64,000 nucleotides of DNA. Origin: Riemerella columbipharyngis. Its GTDB lineage: Bacteria; Bacteroidota; Bacteroidia; Flavobacteriales; Weeksellaceae. The notes below the pieces were generated by a model. It saw nothing but the letters and a program-made list of their open reading frames with translations, did no database searches and had not been told where the DNA came from. Positions within the stretch are counted from its first letter, which is position 1; each line of letters begins with the position of its first letter. This document shows, in pieces, positions 34,987 to 43,338 of the stretch. The position numbers were made by a program, and so were the translations under genes. The stretch is taken from positions 1-64,000 of the forward strand of contig NZ_FNAS01000006.1 in NCBI RefSeq assembly GCF_900101995.1, in the 5' to 3' direction.

Positions 34987-35661
34987 ATGAAAAAGATTTT
35001 TTTTTGGAGGATAATGCTCTGTGTTCTCCTTTTCAATTGTACAGCAAAAAACAATTCGGATATTTTCAAAAGCAATGATGTTAATGAAGTAAAAGCATAC
35101 ATAAGAGCTAACCCCTACAGCCGGGATGCCTACGAGCTAAGAAAAAAACTTCCTTTGCTAGAAACCATGGCATGGGCTAAACCCAATAAAGGCTCTGCGA
35201 TGAAAACAAGACAAATAATCATAGGAGACGACTATACGCAAATAGAAATTGTACAAAATATGATTTCTACAGAAAAGTTTAAGGAATTGATGGAAAAATT
35301 CGAAGCCAATCATAATAAAAGAACTGTAGACTTATTAAATCAATTATTTAACAGTGACATATCTAATACCAAAACCATCATCTTGGTAGAAAATAAAACG
35401 AAATGCAATATGGTTTTGAATGTCGTAGGTAAAAACAAATATGAAATCCCAATTCCTGCAAAAGGAGAGAATAGTATAGTCATAGAAAAGGGGGAATATA
35501 GATTGATTAGCAAGCTATGTGGAATTCTTTATTCATCTCGTAAAGATATTCAAAAAAATTTAGTCGTTACACTTGATATTTTAGACGAAAAAAAATCTGA
35601 GCCTGAACAACCCAACACACTTAATTCCTCTACTGAGACAGGAGAAACCGCAGTCCGCTAA
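34987..35661 (+). CDS. Hypothetical lipoprotein
   Basis: A 224-residue protein with a signal sequence ending at a probable lipobox (LLFNCTAKN). The mature part is charged, with SNDVNEVKAYIRANPYSRDA near its start and beta-rich segments such as TIILVENKTKCNMVLNVVGK later; the C-terminal tail is Ser/Thr/Glu-rich. It resembles uncharacterised lipoproteins of Chryseobacterium relatives, but I cannot name a function. It follows trmB by 18 bases and may share its transcript. Confidence 0.7.
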   Translation: MKKIFFWRIMLCVLLFNCTAKNNSDIFKSNDVNEVKAYIRANPYSRDAYELRKKLPLLETMAWAKPNKGSAMKTRQIIIGDDYTQIEIVQNMISTEKFKELMEKFEANHNKRTVDLLNQLFNSDISNTKTIILVENKTKCNMVLNVVGKNKYEIPIPAKGENSIVIEKGEYRLISKLCGILYSSRKDIQKNLVVTLDILDEKKSEPEQPNTLNSSTETGETAVR

Positions 35662-35870
35662 TCTTAGCAGAACCAAAGTAATTACAGTATTCGTCCAAGG
35701 TATAATTAGAAAGATATCCCCTGTATCTTCCTAATATATTTTGATTAAAAACAGTTTAGTGTTTTTTAGCATATCCCAAAAGTCTATCAAAAATATTATG
35801 ATACAACAAACATTTTGACTATCTTCGTATAAAAAAAAGAAAGCCATAAGTTAGTACTCAAAAAAATTAA

Positions 35871-36641
35871 ATGATTTCGCTCTGTAAAATCAAAAAATAT
35901 CTTATAGACAGCCAAATTTATGTTTCCTTTATGGGGACTTTTTTGGCTGTTTTTTTTATGATGAAGAACCATTACTTTTCCAGAGTGATGATTTTCGTCG
36001 TTTTTTTAACTTATTTTAGCGGCTATCTCTATACCAAGTATCAGAACAATAAAAAGATCTTACACAAGATTATTTATTTCAACATTTTCACTTTTTTGCT
36101 TTGTGGCGGGCTTCTCATATATTTTTATCCAATAGAAACCATATACAAATGGACGGCTGTCATTCTAATAGGATTACTTTACGATAGTTTCTTTTTGCAT
36201 TATTTTATCAGGAAAATACCATTGTTCAAAATATTCTATGTGGGCTTTGCATGGGCACTGATGAACGGCTGGCTGTTCTTTAAGCAAATGGATTGGGAGA
36301 TTTTCTTTATCAGTTGGACTTATATTACGGCATTGGTATTACCTTTTGACATTAGGGATATCAATAGCGATAAGGTGGTTACTTTCCCTAAACTTATAGG
36401 TATTCAGAATACGAAGTATTTAGCCTATGGTCTAATTTTTATAAGTACTATCTTGGCAATTTATCACTTGGATTTTTTGTTTGCTTTGGCATTTTATATA
36501 GCAATGATTTTTTGTTTTTTATTAATTTATTTTTCAGAGCCTGCTCGCCCGGAGTATTATTATTCGTTTTTAGTAGAGAGCTGTTGCGGATTGCCGTTTT
36601 TATTTTTAGTATTATTGCATTACATTTGGGAATTGTTATAG
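35871..36641 (+). CDS. UbiA-like membrane protein, diverged
   Basis: A 256-residue integral membrane protein with about seven or eight hydrophobic segments. The stretch ALVLPFDIRDINSDKVVTFP resembles the second aspartate motif (DxxxD) of UbiA prenyltransferases. The first motif (NDxxD) is not evident; GLLYDSFF is the nearest candidate. It may be a prenyltransferase with an altered first site or a relative with another role. It ends 3 bases before recF on the same strand. Confidence 0.65.
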   Translation: MISLCKIKKYLIDSQIYVSFMGTFLAVFFMMKNHYFSRVMIFVVFLTYFSGYLYTKYQNNKKILHKIIYFNIFTFLLCGGLLIYFYPIETIYKWTAVILIGLLYDSFFLHYFIRKIPLFKIFYVGFAWALMNGWLFFKQMDWEIFFISWTYITALVLPFDIRDINSDKVVTFPKLIGIQNTKYLAYGLIFISTILAIYHLDFLFALAFYIAMIFCFLLIYFSEPARPEYYYSFLVESCCGLPFLFLVLLHYIWELL

Positions 36642-36644
36642 CTT

Positions 36645-37724
36645 ATGATTGTAAAAAAACTTTTTATCCGAAACTTTAAGAACCATATGCTGCGGGAGTT
36701 TGATCTGTCACCGGACATTAACTGCTTTATAGGGGATAATGGCGTAGGAAAGACCAATATCTTAGACGCACTTCATTATTTGTCGTTAGGTAAAAGTTTT
36801 CTGGGAAATTCAGACTTGAACAACATCAAAAAGGGAGAAGATTTCTTCTCCATAGAAGCAGAAGTACAAGGCGATGACAAAGGTTTTAATATAAAAGTAA
36901 TTCAGCCTAAAGACGCACGAAAGGTCATTAAAAAAAATGACAAAGCTTACTCAAAAATAGCCGAACACATTGGTTTTCTGCCAAGCGTAATGATTTCTCC
37001 GTATGATGCCAATCTGATTACAGATTCCGCAGAGAACCGCAGAAGATTTTTAGATGCGATGATTTCTCAGGTAGATGCAGAATATTTTCACAGCATTATA
37101 CAATATCAGAAAGCCCTAAAACAGAGGAATGCTTTACTAAAATCATTTGCGAAAAATGGATTTTTTGATGCAGATTCTTTGGAAATATATAATGAGCCTC
37201 TCTCCCGCTTCGGCACTCTTATTTATAGAAAAAGAAATGATTTTATACAAGGACTCAGACCGGTGTTTAAGGATTTCTATAAAGTGATTTCCAATTCTAA
37301 GGAAGAGGTAGATGTTATCTATGAATCCGTACTAGAAACCACCGGAATGAATGATGTGCTAAGAAAAAACGAATCCAAAGACCGCGTGCTTACCTATACC
37401 TCTCAAGGTGTGCATAAGGACGATTTAAACCTAATGATGGACGAGGATTTGATAAAAAAAACAGGTTCGCAAGGGCAGCAAAAATCTTTTTTAATAGCAC
37501 TTAAATTAGCACAGATGAATTGCATTAAAAATAGGACGAAAAACACACCGATGCTTTTATTAGATGACATTTTTGACAAATTAGATGACAAAAGGGTTTC
37601 CCAGCTCATCGATTTGGTAAACAGAGAAGGTTTTGGACAGATATTCATCACAGATACGCATAGAGGGCGTACGGAGGAGGTTGTAAAGAACATTAACGAG
37701 GAAAGTCGTATTTTTGGACTTTAA
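36645..37724 (+). CDS. recF: DNA replication and repair protein RecF
   Basis: SMC-like ATPase of the RecFOR pathway, which loads RecA at gaps. Walker A is FIGDNGVGKTNILDALHYLS near residue 30, the signature motif is GSQGQQKSFLIALKLAQ and Walker B is MLLLDDIFDKLDD. At 359 residues it is full length. It is not next to dnaA or dnaN as in many bacteria, but it is followed by a DUF721 gene, a common pairing in Bacteroidota. Confidence 0.96.
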   Translation: MIVKKLFIRNFKNHMLREFDLSPDINCFIGDNGVGKTNILDALHYLSLGKSFLGNSDLNNIKKGEDFFSIEAEVQGDDKGFNIKVIQPKDARKVIKKNDKAYSKIAEHIGFLPSVMISPYDANLITDSAENRRRFLDAMISQVDAEYFHSIIQYQKALKQRNALLKSFAKNGFFDADSLEIYNEPLSRFGTLIYRKRNDFIQGLRPVFKDFYKVISNSKEEVDVIYESVLETTGMNDVLRKNESKDRVLTYTSQGVHKDDLNLMMDEDLIKKTGSQGQQKSFLIALKLAQMNCIKNRTKNTPMLLLDDIFDKLDDKRVSQLIDLVNREGFGQIFITDTHRGRTEEVVKNINEESRIFGL

Positions 37725-37729
37725 TAATT

Positions 37730-38032
37730 ATGAAAAAAATTAAAAAAAGAGAATTTCAGTCTTCAGAATTATTGCAGTCTTTAGCCAAAATATATCATTT
37801 TGAGGATAAACTAAAGGCTTTTGAGATAAAAGACTTTTTGAAAGAATATTTAGACGACACTCTCTTTAACGAAATCAACGATATTCATCTGAAAAACAAA
37901 ATACTTACAATTACTATAAAATCCCCATTGGCAAACAATGACTTCCGAATGAAGAAAACTTTTTTTTTACGCAAAATCCAGTCTGTAGTGGGAGAGGATG
38001 TGGTAAAAGAAATCGTTTTTCTAAGTCGCTAA
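37730..38032 (+). CDS. DUF721/DciA-like protein
   Basis: A 100-residue protein with the compact KH-like DUF721 pattern (FLKEYLDDTLFNEINDIHLK, then TITIKSPLANNDFRMKKTFF). DciA members load the replicative helicase in bacteria lacking DnaC/DnaI. The position directly after recF (5 bases) agrees with a DNA-replication role. It overlaps the end of the convergent mtgA gene by 4 bases. Confidence 0.8.
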   Translation: MKKIKKREFQSSELLQSLAKIYHFEDKLKAFEIKDFLKEYLDDTLFNEINDIHLKNKILTITIKSPLANNDFRMKKTFFLRKIQSVVGEDVVKEIVFLSR

Positions 38033-38676
38033 GGTTGTAGCGTGATGGCATTCATTTGTCTCAGTATGCGGTTGTGCTTTTTTATGAGAAAAGGAGTGGG
38101 GTGCTTAGGGTCGTATTTTTTAGGATTGGGAAGAATGGTGGCAATCCACGCAGCCTCACTTTTAGTAAGGTCTTTGGCATCTTTATTATAGTAATAATGG
38201 GCGGCGGCTTCTATCCCGAAAACACCTTGCCCCATCTCTATGGAATTGAGATACCGCTCTAATATGATATTTTTATTCCAAACTTTTTCTATCGTGAAAG
38301 TAAATATTGCTTCCAGTCCTTTTCTTATCCAGCTTCTGCCATTCCATAGGAATATATTTTTAGCGGTTTGTTGGGAAATAGTACTCCCTCCCTGTATGGA
38401 TTTCCCTTTTTGATTGTGTTTTACGGTGCGCTCTATTGCTTGAAAATCAAAGCCTGAGTGTTTATAATAATTCTGATCTTCTGCAGTGATAACCGCTTTA
38501 AGAATATTATCCCCCATTTGGTTGATAGGGATATATTTTCTGTCAAGTTTATAATATTTGAAATAATTTTCAGCTTGAATAATAGTCATTATAGGGTTGA
38601 AAAATCTTCCCCACACTATGGATAAAATAGGAACCAATAGCAAAATATAGATTATTTTCTTAAATAACTTCCACAT
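38029..38676 (-). CDS. mtgA: Monofunctional peptidoglycan glycosyltransferase
   Basis: GT51 enzyme of 215 residues that polymerises lipid II into glycan strands. A single N-terminal membrane anchor precedes the GT51 motifs EDQNYYKHSGFD (catalytic Glu), KSIQGGSTISQQTAKN and RKGLEAIFTFTIEK. No transpeptidase domain follows, which separates it from class A PBPs. It is convergent with the recF-dciA pair. Confidence 0.95.
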   Translation of the reverse strand: MWKLFKKIIYILLLVPILSIVWGRFFNPIMTIIQAENYFKYYKLDRKYIPINQMGDNILKAVITAEDQNYYKHSGFDFQAIERTVKHNQKGKSIQGGSTISQQTAKNIFLWNGRSWIRKGLEAIFTFTIEKVWNKNIILERYLNSIEMGQGVFGIEAAAHYYYNKDAKDLTKSEAAWIATILPNPKKYDPKHPTPFLIKKHNRILRQMNAITLQP

Positions 38677-38809
38677 ATATCATAGAGTATATTACGAAAC
38701 ACTAATGCATTTCTTTTTACAAAGAAACATATCTTTCCACAGCAAACAAAATGCTTTTTTCAATGTAAAAAAAACAGACTGCTTAACTCATACGCATTAC
38801 AACTTTGAA

Positions 38810-39526
38810 TCAATTTCTTTTCTGAGCTTTATAGATCTGGAAGTTGAATACGAAAGTTCTGTCTTGGAGTGAATAGCCTGTATAGTTATAATGATTTGTA
38901 CTTCTCGCAAAAGCACTCTTAGAAGGGACTATAATTACCCCTTGCAAATTATAGCCTGCCTCGTCGGGAAGATTAAAACCTTTGAAATTTTGTATAGCTT
39001 CCTTGAATCCTTTTATCTCAAAATAATCTTTCCCCACATTCATTTCTTTCATCATTTTTTCATCAGCGTGGAAGAATAGCGGATCTTTAATCGGTACACC
39101 ATCTCCGTCTATTGTATTTTGAAACGGATATTTAGACCTTAGCTTAATAAAACCTTCTTCATTAGTTGCCACATAAGTATAGCAGGATTGCATCAGGTTG
39201 ATGACATCATCTTCTCCTACGAGTTCTCCGCTATCGGGCTGGGCGTCGGACCTTATGATATATACTGTCCCATCAGGAAGCGTAACAGGATTGTAGTCCG
39301 AGAGGGGTTTCTCATTATCGTCATTAGTATCCGTAGAACTAAATTCTACGATTTTCCCTCTATCATCAAAGTAGTTATCTTTTAAAAACTGCTGGATTGC
39401 TTTTTCGTCGTATTCATTTTGTATGCTTATGTCTATTGGTTTTGTGACATTTTCATAGGTATCTTTTCTACAAGAAACACTCATTAATCCTATTACTAAA
39501 AGCCCTAAAAAAATATTTTTTTTCAT
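38810..39526 (-). CDS. Hypothetical lipoprotein, possibly FKBP-like
   Basis: A 238-residue protein with a lipoprotein signal (LLVIGLMSVSCRKD). The C-terminal part (GFKEAIQNFKGFNLPDEAGY, GVIIVPSKSAFARS, DRTFVFNFQIYKAQKR) recalls FKBP-type peptidyl-prolyl isomerase lipoproteins of flavobacteria, some of which take part in gliding or secretion. Catalytic residues cannot be judged by eye, so the isomerase role is only a suggestion. It is divergent from the S4 protein gene, 71 bases away. Confidence 0.6.
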   Translation of the reverse strand: MKKNIFLGLLVIGLMSVSCRKDTYENVTKPIDISIQNEYDEKAIQQFLKDNYFDDRGKIVEFSSTDTNDDNEKPLSDYNPVTLPDGTVYIIRSDAQPDSGELVGEDDVINLMQSCYTYVATNEEGFIKLRSKYPFQNTIDGDGVPIKDPLFFHADEKMMKEMNVGKDYFEIKGFKEAIQNFKGFNLPDEAGYNLQGVIIVPSKSAFARSTNHYNYTGYSLQDRTFVFNFQIYKAQKRN

Positions 39527-39597
39527 TTTCCTATTATTAAATACAATTTCACTAAATTGCCGTTCAGTTTTATAAAGGACAAAAATATAAATAAAAA

Positions 39598-40032
39598 ATG
39601 AGAATTGACAAGTTTTTGTGGAGTGTTCGTTTTTTCAAGACGAGAAGCATCGCCGCCGAAGAGATAAAAAAGAATAGAGTTTCCATAGCTGGAAAGCCCG
39701 TAAAGACCTCTAAGGAAGTATCGGAAGGTGATATTATAGAAATCCGAAAAAACCAAATTGATTACAAAATAAAAATTTTACAAATCCCTAAAAGTAGAAT
39801 AGGAGCAAAACTCGTTCCTTTGCATATAAAAGATATGACGGATAGCGAACAATACGAAATCCTGAAAATGAGAAAACTCACACAAGATTATTACCGCCAA
39901 AAAGGAGAAGGACGCCCCACGAAAAAAGATCGCAGAGATATGTCGGACTTTATGGAAAGTGATGCAGATATGTTCTCAGACGATGATTGGGATTCTTTCT
40001 TTATAGATTCTGGAGATTTAGAAGACGAATAA
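39598..40032 (+). CDS. S4-domain RNA-binding protein (HslR-like)
   Basis: The N-terminal S4 domain (MRIDKFLWSVRFFKTRSIAA, then RVSIAGKPVKTSKEVSEGD) matches the Hsp15/HslR group, which binds stalled 50S subunits carrying nascent tRNA. At 144 residues it has a basic middle (RPTKKDRRDM) and an acidic C-terminal tail (FMESDADMFSDDDWDS). Its 3' end overlaps the convergent aroK gene by 32 bases. Confidence 0.88.
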   Translation: MRIDKFLWSVRFFKTRSIAAEEIKKNRVSIAGKPVKTSKEVSEGDIIEIRKNQIDYKIKILQIPKSRIGAKLVPLHIKDMTDSEQYEILKMRKLTQDYYRQKGEGRPTKKDRRDMSDFMESDADMFSDDDWDSFFIDSGDLEDE

Positions 40033-40528
40033 TCTCATTACATATATCTTCCTGCGATTTTCCCTCCGTAAAGATAATGTGTTTCGCTTTTGCATAAAAA
40101 GGATTTCTTTCAAAGAGATGTTTGGAGACGAATTCCGGTAAATCCTCGTGATTAATGCGGCTGATGATAGGGCGGTGGAGTCTTTCGTGCCAGAGTCTTT
40201 CGCATAAAGTTTTTACAGAAACACTTAGAAAAAAACTTTCCGAAAATTCATTAATAATGTCAATATTGTCATAATAAGCAGGTGTGCCGCCTCCTAAACT
40301 CAAAACGGCATTGGTGTTTTGTTTAATGAGGTGGTTTAATAGTTTTTTTTCTATTTTTCGGAAATAGATTTCGCCTTTTTGGGCAAAAATTTCGGAGATC
40401 TCCATTCCTGTTTCTTCGGATATACAGCGGTCAAGCTCAAATAACTGAAAATTTATTTTTTGGCTTAATAATTTGGAAATGTGGGATTTGCCACTTCCCA
40501 TATAGCCCATAATGGATATTATCATCAC
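40001..40528 (-). CDS. aroK: Shikimate kinase
   Basis: P-loop kinase that phosphorylates shikimate at the 3-hydroxyl. The Walker A is GYMGSGKSHISK, the substrate-binding Asp is in FELDR, and SLGGGTP is the family signature. The lid arginine lies in ERLWHERLHRPI. At 175 residues it is typical. The gene overlaps the convergent S4 gene by 32 bases. Its start lies beside the promoter of the tRNA cluster, which runs the other way. Confidence 0.95.
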   Translation of the reverse strand: MMIISIMGYMGSGKSHISKLLSQKINFQLFELDRCISEETGMEISEIFAQKGEIYFRKIEKKLLNHLIKQNTNAVLSLGGGTPAYYDNIDIINEFSESFFLSVSVKTLCERLWHERLHRPIISRINHEDLPEFVSKHLFERNPFYAKAKHIIFTEGKSQEDICNEIIRLLNLQNL

Positions 40529-40557
40529 TAAATTTTCAACAAAAGTGCAAAAAAGTT

Positions 40558-40586
40558 TTGAGAAAATAAAAAAAAATGTATCTTTG
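40558..40586 (+). promoter_or_regulatory. Promoter of the tRNA Lys-Leu-Lys cluster
   Basis: TTG at 40558-40560, an 18-base spacer and TATCTTTG at 40579-40586: a full consensus promoter, 45 bases before the first tRNA. Confidence 0.75.
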
Positions 40587-40630
40587 CACCGCTTTTAAAG
40601 CGGAATAAAAGTGCGTTATTATTAGAGGCA

Positions 40631-40703
40631 GACCTGGTAGCTCAGCTGGTAGAGCAATACACTTTTAATGTATGGGTCCTGGGTTCGAATCCCAGCCAGG
40701 TCA
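40631..40703 (+). tRNA. tRNA-Lys (TTT), copy 1
   Basis: A 73-base cloverleaf with acceptor stem GACCTGG/CCAGGTC, anticodon loop CTTTTAA (anticodon TTT) and T arm GGGTTCGAATCCC. Outside the acceptor stem it is identical to the copy at 40830-40902. Confidence 0.97.
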
Positions 40704-40733
40704 CATATGTTGCAAATCGTATTTCGATTTTTT

Positions 40734-40816
40734 GCCTGTGTGGTGAAATTGGTAGACACGCCATCTTGAGGGGGTGGTATCCTAAGGATGTGCTGGTTCG
40801 AATCCAGTCGCAGGCA
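40734..40816 (+). tRNA. tRNA-Leu (GAG)
   Basis: An 83-base class II tRNA with acceptor stem GCCTGTG/CGCAGGC, anticodon loop TTGAGGG (anticodon GAG) and a long variable arm (TATCCTAAGGATG). It lies between the two lysine tRNAs on one transcript. Confidence 0.95.
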
Positions 40817-40829
40817 CAGAAAAAAAACA

Positions 40830-40902
40830 GACTCGGTAGCTCAGCTGGTAGAGCAATACACTTTTAATGTATGGGTCCTGGGTTCGAATCCCAGCCGAGT
40901 CA
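40830..40902 (+). tRNA. tRNA-Lys (TTT), copy 2
   Basis: Identical to copy 1 except in the acceptor stem, here GACTCGG/CCGAGTC. The differences are compensated, so both stems pair fully. The terminator at 40954 closes the cluster. Confidence 0.97.
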
Positions 40903-40953
40903 CAATTTGCTGAAAAGTAAATTTTTTCATATTAATATTTTGTGATTTGGTGT

Positions 40954-40990
40954 TCAAAAGTCTTCCTTTCCGGAAGACTTTTGATTTTTT
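40954..40990 (+). terminator. Intrinsic terminator of the tRNA cluster
   Basis: A perfect 13-bp stem (TCAAAAGTCTTCC with GGAAGACTTTTGA), a 5-base loop and six T: a classic rho-independent terminator. Confidence 0.9.
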
Positions 40991-41005
40991 ATCAGCCTAG
41001 GGCTG

Positions 41006-41033
41006 TTGATTAAAATAAAATTTATTACCTTTA
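41006..41033 (+). promoter_or_regulatory. Promoter of fabI
   Basis: TTG at 41006-41008, a 17-base spacer and TACCTTTA at 41026-41033 (7 of 8 consensus positions). The ATG follows 38 bases later. Confidence 0.55.
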
Positions 41034-41070
41034 TCGGACAAAAAACAAAACATCATTAAAAAACATAAAA

Positions 41071-41883
41071 ATGTCATACGGATTACTTAAAGGAAAAAAG
41101 GGAATTATCTTTGGAGCTCTTAACGAACAATCTATCGCATGGAAAGTAGCGGAGAAATGCCACGAAGAAGGTGCGGAATTTATATTATCCAACGCTCCTA
41201 TCGCTATGAGAATGGGAGAGATTAACGCTTTGGCAGAAAAAACAAACTCTGAAGTAGTGGGAGCAGATGCTACTTCCATGGAAGATTTGGAAAAACTTTT
41301 TGATGCAGCGATTGCTAAATTTGGAAAGTTGGATTTTATACTCCATTCTATTGGTATGTCTGTGAATGTAAGAAAAGGGAGAAACTATACGGCTATCAAC
41401 TATGATTGGTTGGAAAAAGGCTGGGATGTATCGGCGGTATCTTTTCACAAAGTGATGAGAGTGGCTTGGGATAAAGATTGTATGAACGAATGGGGATCTA
41501 TTTTGGCACTCAGCTATATCGCGGCACAAAGAACTTTTCCGGATTATAACGATATGGCAGACAACAAATCTTATTTGGAGAGTATCGCCAGAAGTTTCGG
41601 ATATTATTGGGGTGAGAGGAAAGTCCGCGTAAATACCATTTCCCAGTCTCCTACGCCTACTACAGCAGGAAGCGGTGTAAAAGGCTTCGGTGGCTTTTTG
41701 GGCTATGCAGAGGATATGTCCCCTTTAGGAAACGCTACAGCAGACGACTGTGCCGGGTATTGCGTGGCGATGTTCTCTGACCTTACAAAAAAGGTCACTA
41801 TGCAAAATCTCTTCCACGACGGAGGATTTAGCAATACAGGAGTTTCCCAAAAAGTAGTAGATAAATACGATACAGAAAAATAA
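41071..41883 (+). CDS. fabI: Enoyl-[acyl-carrier-protein] reductase (NADH)
   Basis: SDR-type enzyme for the last reduction of fatty-acid elongation and the target of triclosan-type inhibitors. Visible are the N-terminal cofactor loop LKGKKGIIFGALNEQSIAW, LDFILHSIGMS, the catalytic Tyr/Lys region and RVNTISQSPTPTTAGSGVKG. In flavobacteria FabI proteins the Y-x6-K spacing lies in the DMADNKSYLESIARSFGYYW part. At 270 residues it is typical. It has its own promoter and a strong 3' stem-loop. Confidence 0.95.
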   Translation: MSYGLLKGKKGIIFGALNEQSIAWKVAEKCHEEGAEFILSNAPIAMRMGEINALAEKTNSEVVGADATSMEDLEKLFDAAIAKFGKLDFILHSIGMSVNVRKGRNYTAINYDWLEKGWDVSAVSFHKVMRVAWDKDCMNEWGSILALSYIAAQRTFPDYNDMADNKSYLESIARSFGYYWGERKVRVNTISQSPTPTTAGSGVKGFGGFLGYAEDMSPLGNATADDCAGYCVAMFSDLTKKVTMQNLFHDGGFSNTGVSQKVVDKYDTEK

Positions 41884-41906
41884 AAAAAGTAGAATGAAAA
41901 TTCTCG

Positions 41907-41937
41907 TCTGCCCTATCAACTTGGTTGATAGGGCAGA
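41907..41937. terminator. Strong stem-loop after fabI
   Basis: A perfect 14-bp stem (TCTGCCCTATCAAC with GTTGATAGGGCAGA) has a 3-base loop, but no long T-run follows. It lies between fabI and the convergent rpmE2 and probably serves as terminator or mRNA 3'-end protector. Confidence 0.7.
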
Positions 41938-42014
41938 TTCTCAAATAAAAATAAGGATGAAAAACATATGCTTTCCACCCTCTCTTTTGTATTATAATTA
42001 TGCAAATTTACTAT

Positions 42015-42269
42015 TTATTTTTTAGCAAATTTTTTATATTTATTCATGAATTTATCTACTCTACCTGCAGTATCTACCAATTTTACTTTACCGGTGTAGA
42101 AAGGGTGAGAGGTAGACGAAATTTCCATTTTGATCAATGGATACTCCTGTCCTTCATACTCGATAGTGTCTTTAGTTTCAGCAGTAGATTTGCAAAGAAA
42201 CATTTCATCATTACTCATGTCTTTGAAGACTACAAGTCTATAATTTTCAGGGTGAATTCCTTTTTTCAT
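42015..42269 (-). CDS. rpmE2: Type B 50S ribosomal protein L31
   Basis: An 84-residue L31 of the zinc-free type: it opens with [19 protein letters not shown] and lacks the CxxC zinc ligands, with only one Cys (FLCKST). It ends with [17 protein letters not shown] and a lysine-rich tail. L31 bridges the ribosomal subunits. A promoter at 42344-42373 implies a leader of roughly 65-70 bases. Confidence 0.95.
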   Translation of the reverse strand: MKKGIHPENYRLVVFKDMSNDEMFLCKSTAETKDTIEYEGQEYPLIKMEISSTSHPFYTGKVKLVDTAGRVDKFMNKYKKFAKK

Positions 42270-42343
42270 AGTTTTAAAATGGTTTTAATAATTAAATAAA
42301 TAAGCGTGTAATGGCATCGCTTTATACTTAAATTTTAGGACTG

Positions 42344-42373
42344 CAAAAATAAAGTTTTTTTTTGATTATACAA
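42344..42373 (-). promoter_or_regulatory. Promoter of rpmE2
   Basis: On the minus strand TTG (42371-42373), a 19-base spacer and TATTTTTG (42344-42351) match the consensus. The rest of the 373-base gap between rpmE2 and the Rhs fragment is AT-rich and shows no gene; near its right end TATATTTG (42601-42608) could drive the Rhs fragment. Confidence 0.65.
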
Positions 42374-42642
42374 AATAATCATCAATATCTTTTCAGAGCA
42401 AAATATTTTTTTAGGAGAAATATTTTTTCAAGCCGATTGGCTATAGATTTTTATAATTGTAGATTATTAATTTCAAGATAATTTAAGTATTCTATATTTT
42501 TGCACAAGTTTATCTGCTCTGCTATCCAACCATTTCGTACAAATTAAACAAATCAACTTATAAAAATCAATCACATCTGAGTTTTGTTAAATATTCTCAG
42601 TATATTTGCATAAATAATTAAAGTTCATTGAAATAAACAACC

Positions 42643-43332
42643 GACCATTTGGGTACCCCTACGGAGATGTACGATGAGAACGGTGAGGAAGTATGGTACA
42701 GACGGCTTGATATGAACGGGAAGATTATCAAGGAGGAATGCCATAGAAGAACTTCCTACTATAAGAACGTAACGGTGCCGTTCCTCTTTCAAGGGCAGTA
42801 TTATGACTACGAGACCGAGTTGGCATACAACCGATTCAGATATTATTCTCCTGCTATGGGGTGTTATATCTCGCAGGATCCAATCAGATTGGAGGGAAAC
42901 AATCCTACGCTATATGCGTATGTAGTAGATTCTAATTTATGGTTTGATATATTTGGATTAAGAATATACAGACGAAAGAATGGCCAATTTGGAAAGAAGC
43001 CGGGTCGTAAGAGTAAGAAGGATAAAAAACGTGAGCTTGAGCAAAAAAGGAGGAAAGGAATTGAACGTGCTTGGAAAGAGGAACAAGAGTTAATTAAACG
43101 GGGGCTTGGCGGAACACGAGAGTGGACCGAACAAGAGAAAGAAGAACTTCTTAAAACAGGAAAGGTAAAGGATTATTATGGACACCATATAAATAGTGTT
43201 TCAACGCATCCTCATTTGGCAGATAATCCTGACAATGTTCAATTTGTAAAATTTGACGAACACTTAGAATTACATTCTGGTAACTTCCATAATTCAACAA
43301 CAGGAGAATTGTTAAACAGAAAAATAACTTGA
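42643..43332 (+). pseudogene. Orphan Rhs C-terminal module with GHH nuclease toxin
   Basis: The frame opens right after a TAA at 42634 and begins at the Rhs core motif DHLGTPTEMYDENGEEVW. It continues with the Rhs signature FLFQGQYYDYETELAYNRFR and GCYISQDPIRLEGNNPTLYAYV. After a Lys/Arg-rich linker comes YYGHHINSV (GHH at 178-180 from TTG 42649), NPDNVQFV and DEHLELHSG, the pattern of the Tox-GHH HNH/EndoVII nuclease domain. The N-terminal shell of several hundred residues is absent, so this is a toxin tail cassette rather than a complete Rhs protein. The possible start is TTG at 42649. A SUKH immunity gene follows after 6 bases. Confidence 0.82.
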
Positions 43333-43338
43333 TTTTTT

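Noticed and set aside
42270..42341. Structured riboswitch-like leader of rpmE2
   Set aside because: The leader is AT-rich and I could not find a convincing stem; only an ordinary 5' UTR is supported.
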